From Candidatus Sulfobium mesophilum (GTDB taxonomy: Bacteria > Nitrospirota > Thermodesulfovibrionia > Thermodesulfovibrionales > UBA6898), in contig OUUY01000046.1 in NCBI GenBank assembly GCA_900302705.1, forward strand, positions 1-43,760: a stretch of DNA of 43,760 nucleotides, written 5' to 3'. The first letter of the stretch is position 1; each line of letters begins with the position of its first letter. The notes beneath the pieces are model-generated. The model made no database searches. It worked only from the letters and a program-made list of their open reading frames with translations, and was not told the origin of the DNA. The position numbers and the translations under genes were made by a program. Positions 7,226 through 16,839 of this stretch are shown here, piece after piece.

Positions 7226-7618
7226 ATGTTAAAAATTTATAACTCAATGCCTGGTTCTTTCATGCCATCCGAATATTTGCCGATCCTGATATTTTTAATG
7301 GTTTCAACAGCCTTCGGCCTTGGAGCACTGCTCCTTGGCGAACTCTTCAGAATAAGAAGGCCTTATCCGGAAAAACTTATGCCATATGAATCAGGCAACC
7401 CGCCTGTAGGGGAGCCCCGAATGAGGTTCTCGGTCAAGTTTTATATTGTAGCAATGTTGTTTGTTGTGTTCGACGTTGAAGCGATCTTCCTTTATCCATG
7501 GGCGGTCGTCTTCGACAAAATAGGCATGTACGCGTTCATCGAGATGATTATTTTTATAGTGATTCTCCTTGTCGGTTATATTTATGCTTGGAAAAAGGAG
7601 GCATTCATTTGGGATTGA
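7226..7618 (+). CDS. nuoA: NADH-quinone oxidoreductase subunit A
   Basis: NuoA is a three-helix membrane subunit of complex I. The sequence shows three hydrophobic stretches, the conserved [11 protein letters not shown] loop and the [10 protein letters not shown] motif with its acidic residue in the membrane. Three in-frame ATG codons compete as start (7226, 7247 and 7262), none with a good ribosome-binding site. Homologues usually begin near the MPSEYLPIL segment, which favours 7262 (118 residues), and the predicted transcript start near 7222 would leave 7226 almost leaderless. The stop codon at 7616-7618 overlaps the start of nuoB. It is the first gene of a complete nuoA-N operon. Confidence 0.93.
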   Translation: MLKIYNSMPGSFMPSEYLPILIFLMVSTAFGLGALLLGELFRIRRPYPEKLMPYESGNPPVGEPRMRFSVKFYIVAMLFVVFDVEAIFLYPWAVVFDKIGMYAFIEMIIFIVILLVGYIYAWKKEAFIWD

Positions 7619-8136
7619 TCACGACGCTGGAGACGGCTGCCCTCGTAGAGGTTGAAGAAGGCACGAAAATCCTGTCTCCGAATATTATTGTAACATCCAT
7701 GGACAAACTTATTAACTGGGGAAGACGGTCATCACTATGGCCGATGACATTCGGCCTTGCCTGTTGCGCAATAGAAATGATGGCTACCTATGCCAGCCAT
7801 AATGACCTTGACAGGATGGGGATAATCCCCAGAGGATCTCCCAGACAATCAGATTTTATGTTCATCGCGGGGACAGTGACGAAAAAGATGTCCCAGATTG
7901 TTAGAAGGGTCTACGATCAGATGCCCGAGCCAAGATATGTCATCTCCGTCGGAAGTTGCGCCGACAGCGGAGGCATCTTCAATACATACAGCACTGTGCA
8001 GGGATGCGACAGCTTTTTGCCAGTGGATGTGTATATCCCGGGTTGTCCGCCGAGACCTGAGGCCTTCATCGACGGGATAATAAAGCTTCAGGAGAAGATC
8101 AAGGCTGAACAATTCCACTGGAGCCGCTGGCGGTAG
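7609..8136 (+). CDS. nuoB: NADH-quinone oxidoreductase subunit B
   Basis: NuoB carries cluster N2, the last iron-sulfur centre before quinone. The ligands are visible: the tandem C52-C53 in [11 protein letters not shown]117 in GSCADSGG and C146 in PGCPPRP. I place the start at TTG 7609 because AGGAGG lies at 7596-7601, eight bases upstream, and this gives a normal 175-residue protein beginning [14 protein letters not shown]. Reading further upstream would only add residues translated from the nuoA region. The gene overlaps nuoA by 10 bases. A 98-base spacer without an obvious gene separates it from nuoC. Confidence 0.95.
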   Translation: MGLITTLETAALVEVEEGTKILSPNIIVTSMDKLINWGRRSSLWPMTFGLACCAIEMMATYASHNDLDRMGIIPRGSPRQSDFMFIAGTVTKKMSQIVRRVYDQMPEPRYVISVGSCADSGGIFNTYSTVQGCDSFLPVDVYIPGCPPRPEAFIDGIIKLQEKIKAEQFHWSRWR

Positions 8137-8234
8137 GGTTGTTTAAGATGGTTGCCTGACAGAGTAGTTAAAGGTAGTTAGCAGTGCGTAGCCTGGTTTC
8201 ATACTTTAATTGAGGAGTGCGGACTTAGGGTGTT

Positions 8235-8768
8235 ATGGAAGCATTACTGATTGCCGAAAAATTAAGAGAAAGATTCCCTGAGGAAGTCCTTGATATAAAA
8301 GAATTCAGGGGGCAGATATCTGTCACCGTGAATAAGGACAAAATACTCAATATCTTCAGGTATCTCCACGACGACCCTGATCTTTTCTTCGATTATCTGG
8401 TTGATGTCTGCGGCGCAGACTATCTGGGGAAGAAAGAAAAGAGGTTTGAGGTCGTATACCATCTCTATTCAATCAAACACCGACATGCCCTGCGGGTAAA
8501 GGCAGAAGTGGCCGCAGACAAACCCTCCATAGATTCAGTGGTGGGAATTTGGGCAGGCGCGAACTGGCATGAAAGGGAAGCCTATGATATGTACGGAATA
8601 GTTTTTAATGGGCATCCCGACCTAAGGAGAATACTCTTGCCTGAGGACTGGGAGGGATATCCACTAAGGAAAGACTACCCTGTGAAGGGCCCTGAAAAGG
8701 AGTGGCCGGGCTTCCTCGATGTACTTGACAAAGCCAAGAAATACAGGGAATTCGAGTGGCACGGATGA
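8235..8768 (+). CDS. nuoC: NADH-quinone oxidoreductase subunit C
   Basis: This 177-residue peripheral-arm subunit matches the 30-kDa family: the [16 protein letters not shown] strand, the [17 protein letters not shown] motif and the terminal [19 protein letters not shown] signature are all present. It helps form the quinone-proximal part of complex I with NuoB and NuoD. NuoC and NuoD are separate proteins here, unlike the fused NuoCD of enterobacteria. Its stop codon overlaps the ATG of nuoD. Confidence 0.95.
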   Translation: MEALLIAEKLRERFPEEVLDIKEFRGQISVTVNKDKILNIFRYLHDDPDLFFDYLVDVCGADYLGKKEKRFEVVYHLYSIKHRHALRVKAEVAADKPSIDSVVGIWAGANWHEREAYDMYGIVFNGHPDLRRILLPEDWEGYPLRKDYPVKGPEKEWPGFLDVLDKAKKYREFEWHG

Positions 8769-10003
8769 GCGCTGAAGAATATAAGGCTGGGGATCAAAAT
8801 CTGACGGAACGGACTGAACCCGAGGAAAATACTTTCGAGACCACGGAACTTACTATCAGTATGGGCCCTCAGCATCCTGCGACGCACGGTGTTTTAAGGC
8901 TTGTGCTGGATCTCGATGGTGAAAATGTCGTCAAGTGTACCCCCTATGTAGGGTATCTCCACAGGGGTGTGGAAAAACTCGGGGAAAACAGGACATATTT
9001 TGCAGCACTCCCTCTTACCGACCGGCTTGATTACATATCTTCCATGAACAACAACGTAGGTTACGTGAACGCCGTTGAAAAGCTCTTTGGCATAGAAGCA
9101 CCTGAAAGGGCCAAGTTCATTAGAACAATTGTAGCCGAGATGGGGCGGATATCAAGTCATATCATATGGCTTGGGACACATGTCTTAGACATTGGGGCAA
9201 CCACCCCTTTTCTGCACGCGATGGCCCAGAGGGAACGTATCCTGGACTTATTTGAGATGCTGTGCGGTGCGAGGCTTACTGTCAGCTATCCGCGGGTCGG
9301 TGGCGTCAGAAATGACATTTCTCAGGAGTTTCTGGATGCCCTCTATGAATTTGTTCTTGAGTTCCCCTCCAATATGGACAATTATGAGACCCTGGTTACT
9401 GAAAACAGAATCTGGAAAGACAGAACAGTAGGCATCGGCGTTATCTCTGCTGAAGAGGCTGTAAACTGGGGTCTTACGGGAGGTACGCTCAGGGGCTCAG
9501 GAGTTGATTACGACATAAGAAAATATGCCCCTTATGATGCATACGATAAAATCGAGTTCGACGTGCCTGTTGGCAAGGCAGGTGACTGTTATGATAGATA
9601 CATGGTCAGGGTAGGTGAGTTGAGACAGGCAAACAGAATTATTAAACAGTGCATAGAAAAACTTCCTGCAGGGCCCGTTATGGCCGAGGCTCCTAAATTG
9701 ACCCTGCCTCCCAAGGACATGATCCTTAAAGATATGGAGCATCTCATACATCAGTTTATCCTTATCACGAAAGGGCCCTCTATCGCGGAAGGCGAAGTAT
9801 ACGTTGCCACGGAAGTACCCAAGGGGGAGCTTGGCTTTTATTTTGTGAGCGATGGGACAGGGAAACCTTACAGGATGAGAGTGAGAGCCCCGTCATTCGT
9901 TCATGCCTCGGTGCTTCCCAGACTGTGCAAAGGCGCGCTCATAGCCGACGTTATCGCAAATATAGGGACTATAGACATTGTCCTTGGAGAGTGTGACAGG
10001 TAA
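8765..10003 (+). CDS. nuoD: NADH-quinone oxidoreductase subunit D
   Basis: NuoD is the 49-kDa subunit, related to the large subunit of NiFe hydrogenases but without the Ni ligands, and it shapes the quinone pocket with NuoB. The sequence has the hallmark [13 protein letters not shown], the [12 protein letters not shown] stretch, the [15 protein letters not shown] segment and the C-terminal [11 protein letters not shown] ending. ATG 8765 overlaps the nuoC stop in an ATGA arrangement and gives 412 residues; a GTG three codons earlier is less likely. About 30 hydrophilic residues precede the conserved core. Confidence 0.95.
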   Translation: MSAEEYKAGDQNLTERTEPEENTFETTELTISMGPQHPATHGVLRLVLDLDGENVVKCTPYVGYLHRGVEKLGENRTYFAALPLTDRLDYISSMNNNVGYVNAVEKLFGIEAPERAKFIRTIVAEMGRISSHIIWLGTHVLDIGATTPFLHAMAQRERILDLFEMLCGARLTVSYPRVGGVRNDISQEFLDALYEFVLEFPSNMDNYETLVTENRIWKDRTVGIGVISAEEAVNWGLTGGTLRGSGVDYDIRKYAPYDAYDKIEFDVPVGKAGDCYDRYMVRVGELRQANRIIKQCIEKLPAGPVMAEAPKLTLPPKDMILKDMEHLIHQFILITKGPSIAEGEVYVATEVPKGELGFYFVSDGTGKPYRMRVRAPSFVHASVLPRLCKGALIADVIANIGTIDIVLGECDR

Positions 10004-10005
10004 TT

Positions 10006-10470
10006 ATGTTTAGTGAGGCTGCAAAGAAAGAACTGCAGGAAATAAGACTTAGATATCCTAATGCCAGGGCAGCGCTCCTGCCAGCCCTTTATGTTGCCCA
10101 GCGGGAGTTCGGATGGCTGTCTCCCGACGCGTATGAAACGGTATCGGACCTGCTTGGCGTGCCTAAGGCGATAGCACGCGGGGTAGGGACTTTTTACGCT
10201 ATGTACAAGCACAAGCCGGCCGGCAGGAATATTGTGCAGCTTTGCACTAATGTTTCGTGCATGATACTGGGAGCCGAAAGGCTTGTGGATTTCCTTAAGA
10301 ACAAGTACGGCCTCGAACCCGGAGGCACTACCCAGGACGAACGGTTCTCTCTCGTCATCATGGAATGCATCGGCGCCTGCGGCACCGCGCCTGCAATGCT
10401 GGTGAATGATGATTTTTATGAGAACCTGACCGAAAATTACATAGAGGAAATTCTTCAGAGATATAAATAG
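10006..10470 (+). CDS. nuoE: NADH-quinone oxidoreductase subunit E
   Basis: This 154-residue subunit binds the [2Fe-2S] cluster N1a through C80, C85, C121 and C125 (C-x4-C and C-x3-C). It begins two bases after the nuoD stop. It is the complex I counterpart of the NuoE domain fused to a receiver at 1767-2693, which gives an in-window comparison: the same cysteine spacing, but here no receiver and no linker. NuoE forms the NADH-oxidising tip with NuoF and NuoG. Confidence 0.95.
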   Translation: MFSEAAKKELQEIRLRYPNARAALLPALYVAQREFGWLSPDAYETVSDLLGVPKAIARGVGTFYAMYKHKPAGRNIVQLCTNVSCMILGAERLVDFLKNKYGLEPGGTTQDERFSLVIMECIGACGTAPAMLVNDDFYENLTENYIEEILQRYK

Positions 10471-10475
10471 GCGAT

Positions 10476-11738
10476 ATGGAAAAAATTCTTCTTAAGAACA
10501 TAGAGAACCCGAACTCGACCGATATCAATGAGTACATCAAGGCTGGCGGCTATACCAGCCTTCCCAAGGCAATCGGCATGGTGCCGAAGGATGTTACTGA
10601 AGAAGTGAAGAAGGCAGGCTTGAGAGGCCGGGGCGGCGCAGGGTTCCCTGTTGCCATGAAATGGACCTTCGCCTCTGCAGACCCCAAATTCCCCAAATAC
10701 CTTCTTTGTAATGCGGATGAAGGCGAACCCGGGACGTTTAAGGACAGACCGATACTGGAGAAAAACCCTCATCTTCTGATTGAAGGGATGGCAATTTCAG
10801 GACACGCGCTGAGCGCAGAATATGGCTACATCTACTTAAGAGGCGAATACCCGGCGGCAAAACATATATTGGAGAAAGCGATCAGTCAGGCTTATGATAA
10901 GGGTTTTCTCGGGGATAATATTGCGGGAAAGGGAGTGAAATTCCACCTCGCAGTGCATCAGGGTGCAGGCGCGTACATATGCGGTGAGGAAACTGCGTTG
11001 ATTGAGTCGCTTGAGGGCGATAAGGGACAGCCGAGGATTAAGCCTCCCTTCCCGGTGAATGTCGGCGTCTTTGCAAAACCTACGGTGGTAAATAATGTTG
11101 AGACCCTTTCTAACCTGCCGTATCTTATCGCGGTGGGCGGGGAAGCATATTCCAAGATAGGAAGTCCCGACTGTCCCGGACCTAAGATCTATTGTGTCTC
11201 CGGACATGTGGAAAAACCGGGAGTTTATGAACTGCCTATGGGAACCATCCTCAGGGATATTATTTATACACATTGCGGCGGGATAAAGGGAGGCAGGAAG
11301 TTAAAAGCGGTAATCCCTGGCGGTATTTCGACGCCCGTGCTCCCGCCCGACAAGATAGACTGTCCTATGGATTTCGTCAATATGCCCAAGCACGGCAGTA
11401 TGCTCGGTTCAGGCGCAGTCATCGTCATGGATGAGACGGTCTGTCTTGTAAAGGTCTGCTACAGAGCGCTCAGATTTTTCGAGCACGAGTCGTGCGGTAA
11501 ATGCACTCCCTGCCGTGAAGGGACAGGATGGCTGAGGAAGATACTGGGAAGAATAGAAAAGGGAGAAGGTATGGATGGCGATATTGATCTTTTGTTGTCG
11601 ATATCGGGGAATATGCTGGGTAAGACCTTTTGTCCCTTGGGAGACGGTGCAGCATCAGTGGTGCAGAATTTCATTAAACACTTCAGGCCGGAATTCGAGG
11701 ACCATATCAGGAGCAAGACCTGCACTGTAGCAGGATAA
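10476..11738 (+). CDS. nuoF: NADH-quinone oxidoreductase subunit F
   Basis: This 420-residue flavoprotein oxidises NADH on FMN. It shows the GRGGAGFPVAMKW nucleotide loop, the NADEGEPGTFKDR segment, the YICGEETALIESLEG FMN motif and the [4Fe-4S] N3 ligands in ESCGKCTPCREGTGW plus the distal FCPLGDGAA cysteine. Unlike the HndC-like protein at 1-1259 it has no N-terminal ferredoxin extension, so the two are functionally distinct paralogues. Confidence 0.96.
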   Translation: MEKILLKNIENPNSTDINEYIKAGGYTSLPKAIGMVPKDVTEEVKKAGLRGRGGAGFPVAMKWTFASADPKFPKYLLCNADEGEPGTFKDRPILEKNPHLLIEGMAISGHALSAEYGYIYLRGEYPAAKHILEKAISQAYDKGFLGDNIAGKGVKFHLAVHQGAGAYICGEETALIESLEGDKGQPRIKPPFPVNVGVFAKPTVVNNVETLSNLPYLIAVGGEAYSKIGSPDCPGPKIYCVSGHVEKPGVYELPMGTILRDIIYTHCGGIKGGRKLKAVIPGGISTPVLPPDKIDCPMDFVNMPKHGSMLGSGAVIVMDETVCLVKVCYRALRFFEHESCGKCTPCREGTGWLRKILGRIEKGEGMDGDIDLLLSISGNMLGKTFCPLGDGAASVVQNFIKHFRPEFEDHIRSKTCTVAG

Positions 11739-11749
11739 CGGAATAACCG

Positions 11750-14332
11750 ATGATAAAGGTAACCATTAACGGAAAAGAGATAAATCTTGAAAAGGCGATG
11801 ACAGTCCTTGAGGCTGCCAGGTCAGCCGGCATCAAGATCCCGACACTCTGTTACCATGAGCAGCTTGAAAAGTACGGAGGCTGCAGATTGTGCCTTGTGG
11901 AGGTCGAGAGGATGCCGCGTCTTCAGACCGCCTGCACCCTAATGGTTACAGACGGCATGGTTGTCAGGACGGAGACCGAGGCTATCGCAAATGTCAGAAG
12001 GAGCGTGCTTGAGTTTCTCCTTATCAACCACCCGCTTGACTGCCCTTACTGCGACAAGGCCGGCGAATGCGAACTTCAGGATCTGGTTGAAAAATATGGG
12101 CCTGCCACAAGCCGGTTCAAAGAATCCAAGAGGAAGGTGACTGAGAGCCTTGAAGACCCTGTCCTTGTCAGGAATATGGAAAGATGCATCGTCTGTACAC
12201 GTTGCGTCAGGATGTGCGAGGGCGTTCAGGGAGCAGCGGCGATTGCCGTTATTGACAGGGGCGGCCACTCTCACATAGAACCCTTCTCGGGAGGCAAGTT
12301 CGATTGCGAGTACTGCGGCAATTGCGTTTCAGTCTGTCCGGTGGGCGCCATTATGTCGAGGCTCCACAGACATAGCTACAGGCCGTGGCAGCTGGTGAGC
12401 GAGACTGAAACTATATGCCCTTATTGCGGCGTAGGCTGTACTCTTGTTGTGCAGGTCCGTGATGATGTCATTAAAAGGGTAGTACCACGGATAGGCACTG
12501 CAGTTAACAACGGCCTTCTCTGTTCCCGTGGAAGATTCGGTTATGAGTTTGTCGGACATAAGGACAGACTCACTGCGCCTTTAATAAAAAAGGACGGCGT
12601 TTTTGAGGAGGCGACCTGGGAAGAGGCCATCAGATTGATTGCAAGAAGGCTTGGAGAGATAAAGGATACCTTTGGGGGTTCCTCTATTGCCGGGATAGCA
12701 TCTCCGAGGTGTACGAACGAAGACAACTATGTCTTCCAGAAATTCATGAGGGTCACTCTGGGTAGTAACAACATAGACAGTACCGCGCGGACAGGGTATG
12801 CAGGCGCGCAGGCCTTTATCGAAAATATCTTTGGACAGGGGGCTACCGCAAACCTTATCCCTGGCCTCTCAAATTCCGATGCTGTCGTTGTCGCGGGAGG
12901 GGACCCTACTGCGATGAACCCTATATTGGGACTTCAGATAAGGGCGTGTGCGCGAAAAGGCGGAAATATTCTCACTATAGGCCATATAAAAGGGCTCAGA
13001 CATTATACCCCCGTTGAACTGCGGCCTTCACTATTTTCAGAGGATATCCTGCTTGAAGGGATCCTATCTGCACTGAAGGATAAGAAGGGCTTGCCCGGGT
13101 CCAACCAGATTCTCGAAGGAAAGATAAAGGATATAAATTTATCATCAGCAGAGGTTACCAGGGTTTGCGGCATTTCAGAAAAGGACTTCGCCTTGTTTAT
13201 CGATAAACTTTCCGGGGCGTCCAATGCGGCCGTGGTTATCGGCAAAGAAGTTGTTCAGAGCAGTGGCGGCAGTTACAGGCTCCTTCTATTGGCGGCAATA
13301 ACATATCTTATAAACGGCAGGGTCTACCTGCTTTCGGAGCGTGCCAATGAACAAGGGCTTCTTGACATGGGATGCGCGCCGGACCTGCTGCCCGGATACA
13401 GACCTCTCGGATATGCAGAGTTCAGGAAGAAATACGAAATTGCCTGGAAGAGCCCGCTTCCGGAGCAACCGGGACTTACTATATTTGAAATGATCGAGGC
13501 GGCAAAGAGCGGCTTACTCAAAGCTATGTACATCATGGGCGAAAACCCGGTCTTCAATATGCCCAATTCAAAGGAGGTAGAGGCGGCCCTAAAGAAGGTC
13601 GATTTCCTGATTGTCCAGGACATATTTCTAACGGAAAGCGCAAGATTGGCAGATGTGGTGCTTCCAGCCCTTAGCTGGTCGGAGAAAAATGGCACATATA
13701 CAAATATGGAACGAAGAATTCAGCGCCTCAGAAAAGCGGTGACACGCGAAGGGATGGAAGACTGGAGAATTGTCTTGGAGATCGCAAGAAATATGGGTTC
13801 GAAGATGAACTATGAGGATTCAGAGAATGTCTTTTTCGAGATCAGCAGGGTTTCTCCTCTTCATCGCGACCTGGGCTATGAAGAAATAGAAAAAGGAACG
13901 GCTATTTATCCGTACAAGGGGGAGCCCCTCAGAAGCCTAACGGAAGAGATCCGGACTGAGAAGGGCGGTTCCATTGAGTCCGCAGGAAAACTGTATCTGA
14001 GACTCGAGAGGCCGCTATTTCATTCCGGGACGCTCAGCAGAAAATCTCAGGCGCTGGTGAATATATATGCCGGAGCCGTGGCCAGGATCAGTCCTGGGAC
14101 AGCTGGCAGGCTTTCTCTGAAAGACGGCGATATCATCAGGATATCCTCTGGTATTGGATCTCTGGATCTCCCGCTTGCTGTCGAAAAGGCCGTTGAAGAT
14201 TCCGTATTAATGCTGACGAACAATTTTGAGGGCAGGGGCGCATTTAGCCTCATGGAATATTCGATTGACCCTGTTACAAAGGCCCCTGTTATTGACGGGA
14301 ATGTGGTAACGGTGGAGAAGGTGGGCAGATGA
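11750..14332 (+). CDS. nuoG: NADH-quinone oxidoreductase subunit G, formate-dehydrogenase-like
   Basis: This 860-residue iron-sulfur subunit has an N-terminal [2Fe-2S] domain (KYGGCRLC), the His/Cys N5 site in NHPLDCPYCDKAGEC, and a ferredoxin region with CIVCTRCVRMC and CEYCGNCVSVCP. It also retains the CPYCGVGC plus distal LLCSRG site (N7-type cluster). The rest is a molybdopterin-oxidoreductase fold with strong formate-dehydrogenase flavour (SPRCTNEDNYVFQKFMR). At the place where FdhF has the catalytic Sec/Cys-His pair, the sequence reads IDSTARTGYAGAQAF, so the Mo ligand and its His are missing and catalysis on formate is not expected. Its stop overlaps the nuoH start by 4 bases. Confidence 0.94.
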   Translation: MIKVTINGKEINLEKAMTVLEAARSAGIKIPTLCYHEQLEKYGGCRLCLVEVERMPRLQTACTLMVTDGMVVRTETEAIANVRRSVLEFLLINHPLDCPYCDKAGECELQDLVEKYGPATSRFKESKRKVTESLEDPVLVRNMERCIVCTRCVRMCEGVQGAAAIAVIDRGGHSHIEPFSGGKFDCEYCGNCVSVCPVGAIMSRLHRHSYRPWQLVSETETICPYCGVGCTLVVQVRDDVIKRVVPRIGTAVNNGLLCSRGRFGYEFVGHKDRLTAPLIKKDGVFEEATWEEAIRLIARRLGEIKDTFGGSSIAGIASPRCTNEDNYVFQKFMRVTLGSNNIDSTARTGYAGAQAFIENIFGQGATANLIPGLSNSDAVVVAGGDPTAMNPILGLQIRACARKGGNILTIGHIKGLRHYTPVELRPSLFSEDILLEGILSALKDKKGLPGSNQILEGKIKDINLSSAEVTRVCGISEKDFALFIDKLSGASNAAVVIGKEVVQSSGGSYRLLLLAAITYLINGRVYLLSERANEQGLLDMGCAPDLLPGYRPLGYAEFRKKYEIAWKSPLPEQPGLTIFEMIEAAKSGLLKAMYIMGENPVFNMPNSKEVEAALKKVDFLIVQDIFLTESARLADVVLPALSWSEKNGTYTNMERRIQRLRKAVTREGMEDWRIVLEIARNMGSKMNYEDSENVFFEISRVSPLHRDLGYEEIEKGTAIYPYKGEPLRSLTEEIRTEKGGSIESAGKLYLRLERPLFHSGTLSRKSQALVNIYAGAVARISPGTAGRLSLKDGDIIRISSGIGSLDLPLAVEKAVEDSVLMLTNNFEGRGAFSLMEYSIDPVTKAPVIDGNVVTVEKVGR

Positions 14333-15384
14333 ACGACATCCTTAAGGCGATAGTCGGGCCGGAACTCGCGGGCGACGTAGTTAATATAATTATTATTCTT
14401 CTGAAGACCGCAGCCGTCATCGCAGTTGGACTTCTTCATGTGGCCTTTGCCACCTATTTTGAGCGCAAGGTTATGGCGCATATGCAGGTGAGATTAGGTC
14501 CGAGGGAAGTTGGACCATTGGGTCTGTTTCAGCCTTTTGCCGATGGAATAAAGCTTTTTTTCAAGGAAGACATCATACCTCAAAATGCGGACAAGCCGTT
14601 ATTTTATCTGGCACCCGTGATATTTTTTGCATCTGCTCTTACCTCCCTGTCAGTGCTGCCTTTTTTTGACGGGTTCGTTGTAGGAAATATTAATATCGGA
14701 CTCCTGTTCCTCTTTGCCATGTCTTCACTCGGCGCTTACGGCATTGTTTTGTCCGGGTGGTCATCAAACTCCAAGTATGCATTCCTGGGCGGGCTCAGGT
14801 CTGCGTCGCAGGTCATAAGCTACGAAATTTCGATGGGTCTTAGCCTCGTTGGAGTCATGATGATGGCAGGCTCATTTAACCTTTCTGATATCGTAAGGGC
14901 ACAGAACCACTATCCATTGGGTATATTTGCCGTGCCTCAGTTCCTTGGTTTTTTTGTCTTCGTGGTCGCAGCTTTTGCGGAGACGAACAGACTGCCTTTT
15001 GATCTCCCGGAGGCGGAAAGCGAACTTGTCGCCGGCTATTTTACCGAATACAGCGGCTTCCGATTTGCGATGTTTTTCCTCGGTGAATATACAGGAATGC
15101 TTGTAATGTCGTCTATCGCGGCCCTCTGTTTTTTGGGGGGTTGGGCACTTCCGGCATTTGTTACGGCAAACTTGCCCGGATTTCTTGCCAAAGCACTCGG
15201 GCTTTTCTGTTTTCTTATCAAGGTCTACGCCTTTATGTTCCTTTATTACTGGGTAAGATCTACGCTGCCGAGATACCGCTATGACCAGCTCATGGCTATA
15301 GGGTGGAAATTACTGATACCTCTGGCCCTTGGGAACATCGTTATAACTGGGCTTGCAAAAATGTGGTTTAAGGGATTGCTATGA
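14329..15384 (+). CDS. nuoH: NADH-quinone oxidoreductase subunit H
   Basis: This 351-residue membrane subunit joins the two arms of complex I and forms the quinone-entry channel. It has about eight hydrophobic helices and the conserved cytoplasmic loops FERKVMAHMQVRLGP, PFADGIKLFFKED and AETNRLPFDLPEAESELV. The ATG at 14329 overlaps the nuoG stop and the stop overlaps nuoI, which shows tight coupling. Confidence 0.96.
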   Translation: MNDILKAIVGPELAGDVVNIIIILLKTAAVIAVGLLHVAFATYFERKVMAHMQVRLGPREVGPLGLFQPFADGIKLFFKEDIIPQNADKPLFYLAPVIFFASALTSLSVLPFFDGFVVGNINIGLLFLFAMSSLGAYGIVLSGWSSNSKYAFLGGLRSASQVISYEISMGLSLVGVMMMAGSFNLSDIVRAQNHYPLGIFAVPQFLGFFVFVVAAFAETNRLPFDLPEAESELVAGYFTEYSGFRFAMFFLGEYTGMLVMSSIAALCFLGGWALPAFVTANLPGFLAKALGLFCFLIKVYAFMFLYYWVRSTLPRYRYDQLMAIGWKLLIPLALGNIVITGLAKMWFKGLL

Positions 15385-15941
15385 AATCAGGGAACCTTAT
15401 AAGGAAAGTATTTTTCGTAGAAATTTTAAAGGGTCTTGCCTTTACCCTGAAGACCATGTTGTTTACGAAGCCTGTGACCAGAAGATACCCGAAGGTTAAG
15501 GTGCCGGCACTCCCTGGGTTCAGAGGACTTCACGCACTCGCCAAGAACGAGGAAGGAAAGATAAAATGTGTCGGCTGCGGCCTTTGCGGGGCTTATTGCC
15601 CTTCAAAATGTATCTATATCTATACCTCCGAGGGCGAAGATCATGCGAAGGTTGTTGACAGATACGAAATAGACGTGCTCAGGTGTGTCTTCTGCGGTTT
15701 TTGCGTTGAGGCATGTCCTTTCGGGGCAATTACATTGAGCGAGCACTATGAATATTCGAATTATAAGAGGGAAGATTTCTATATGACAAAGGACAAACTC
15801 CTTGGGAACTGGGACAAATACTTTGCGGGGCCGAAAGGTGAGCGCTATTTTAAGGATTTCTGGCAGCCAAAGTCCGAAAATTTTACTGGAGGTCAGGACC
15901 AGGCGATGTTCAGTAAAGTGAAAGTGAAGGAGAAGAAATAG
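15381..15941 (+). CDS. nuoI: NADH-quinone oxidoreductase subunit I
   Basis: This 186-residue ferredoxin-like subunit carries clusters N6a and N6b. Both motifs are seen: CVGCGLCGAYCPSKC and CVFCGFCVEACPFGA. The N-terminus contains an amphipathic membrane-contact helix (KGLAFTLKTMLFTKPVT). It overlaps nuoH by 4 bases and is followed after 3 bases by nuoJ. Confidence 0.96.
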   Translation: MKSGNLIRKVFFVEILKGLAFTLKTMLFTKPVTRRYPKVKVPALPGFRGLHALAKNEEGKIKCVGCGLCGAYCPSKCIYIYTSEGEDHAKVVDRYEIDVLRCVFCGFCVEACPFGAITLSEHYEYSNYKREDFYMTKDKLLGNWDKYFAGPKGERYFKDFWQPKSENFTGGQDQAMFSKVKVKEKK

Positions 15942-15944
15942 GAA

Positions 15945-16457
15945 ATGCTGCCGAAATTATTCTTCGGATATTTTGCTGTGGCAATTACCGCCCTTTCTCT
16001 TCTTGTGGTGACCAGAAGGAACCCGGTTCACAGCGTCATGTGGATGCTCCTAATGTTTTTCAACCTCGCAAGCATGTACCTTTTCCTCAATGCTGAATTC
16101 ATCGCTGCTATACAGGTGATTGTCTACGCTGGGGCTATACTTGTGCTCTTTTTATTTGTTGTTCTCCTTCTCAATCTTAGAGAGGAACTGCAGACTAACA
16201 GGTTTATCAGGGCCTGGCCGGCCGGGCTCGTTATAGCACTGGCTCTATTGGCAAGTATCTTTTTTTCTATAAGTTCCTTCGTGCCGGGCATTTCAGGCCG
16301 ATATACAAATGACTACGTGCAGAAAGAAACATTCACTAAAGTGTTGGGACAAGTGCTTTATACTGAATACTTATTTCCATTCGAGATAGCCTCTGTCATT
16401 CTGCTGATTTCAATTATAGGAGCGATTGTGCTTGCGAAGAAAAGGACGAGGAGTTAG
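15945..16457 (+). CDS. nuoJ: NADH-quinone oxidoreductase subunit J
   Basis: This 170-residue membrane subunit has five predicted helices and the conserved EFIAAIQVIVYAGAILVLFLFVV-type third helix (positions about 45-68) with the pi-bulge glycine region important for proton-channel coupling. It sits between nuoI and nuoK with gaps of only three bases on both sides. Confidence 0.94.
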   Translation: MLPKLFFGYFAVAITALSLLVVTRRNPVHSVMWMLLMFFNLASMYLFLNAEFIAAIQVIVYAGAILVLFLFVVLLLNLREELQTNRFIRAWPAGLVIALALLASIFFSISSFVPGISGRYTNDYVQKETFTKVLGQVLYTEYLFPFEIASVILLISIIGAIVLAKKRTRS

Positions 16458-16460
16458 GAA

Positions 16461-16763
16461 ATGGTGCCTCTAAACTGGTATTTAATGCTCAGCGCCGTGG
16501 TATTTTCGATAGGCGTATTCGGCTTCCTGACGCGAAGAAATATCATTATCATGTTTATGTCGCTGGAACTTATGCTCAACGCTGTCAACATCAGCCTGGT
16601 GTCTTTCAGCCATTACCTGCAGGACATGAGGGGTGTAATCCTCGTATTTTTTATTGTTACCGTTGCTGCGGCTGAGGCCGCGATAGGGCTTGCCATAATA
16701 ATTGCCCTCTTCAGGAACAAGACCACTGCCAATGTCGACGAAATGAACGAGATGAAGGGATAA
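16461..16763 (+). CDS. nuoK: NADH-quinone oxidoreductase subunit K
   Basis: This is a 100-residue three-helix subunit, the MrpC homologue. The two membrane glutamates expected for proton transfer are visible, in the [11 protein letters not shown] segment and in the [15 protein letters not shown] segment. A 76-base gap with a weak GGCTG/CAGCC hairpin follows before nuoL. Confidence 0.96.
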   Translation: MVPLNWYLMLSAVVFSIGVFGFLTRRNIIIMFMSLELMLNAVNISLVSFSHYLQDMRGVILVFFIVTVAAAEAAIGLAIIIALFRNKTTANVDEMNEMKG

Positions 16764-16839
16764 TGAAAGTTATAGACATTCAGCCCCCGGCAATCGCAGG
16801 CAGGCTGAAGGTGTTGCAGCCTTTTAAGAGAGGAAAGAT

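Noticed and set aside
16803-16821. GGCTG/CAGCC hairpin between nuoK and nuoL
   Set aside because: The stem is only 5 bp and is followed by just four T residues; too weak to call a terminator inside an operon.
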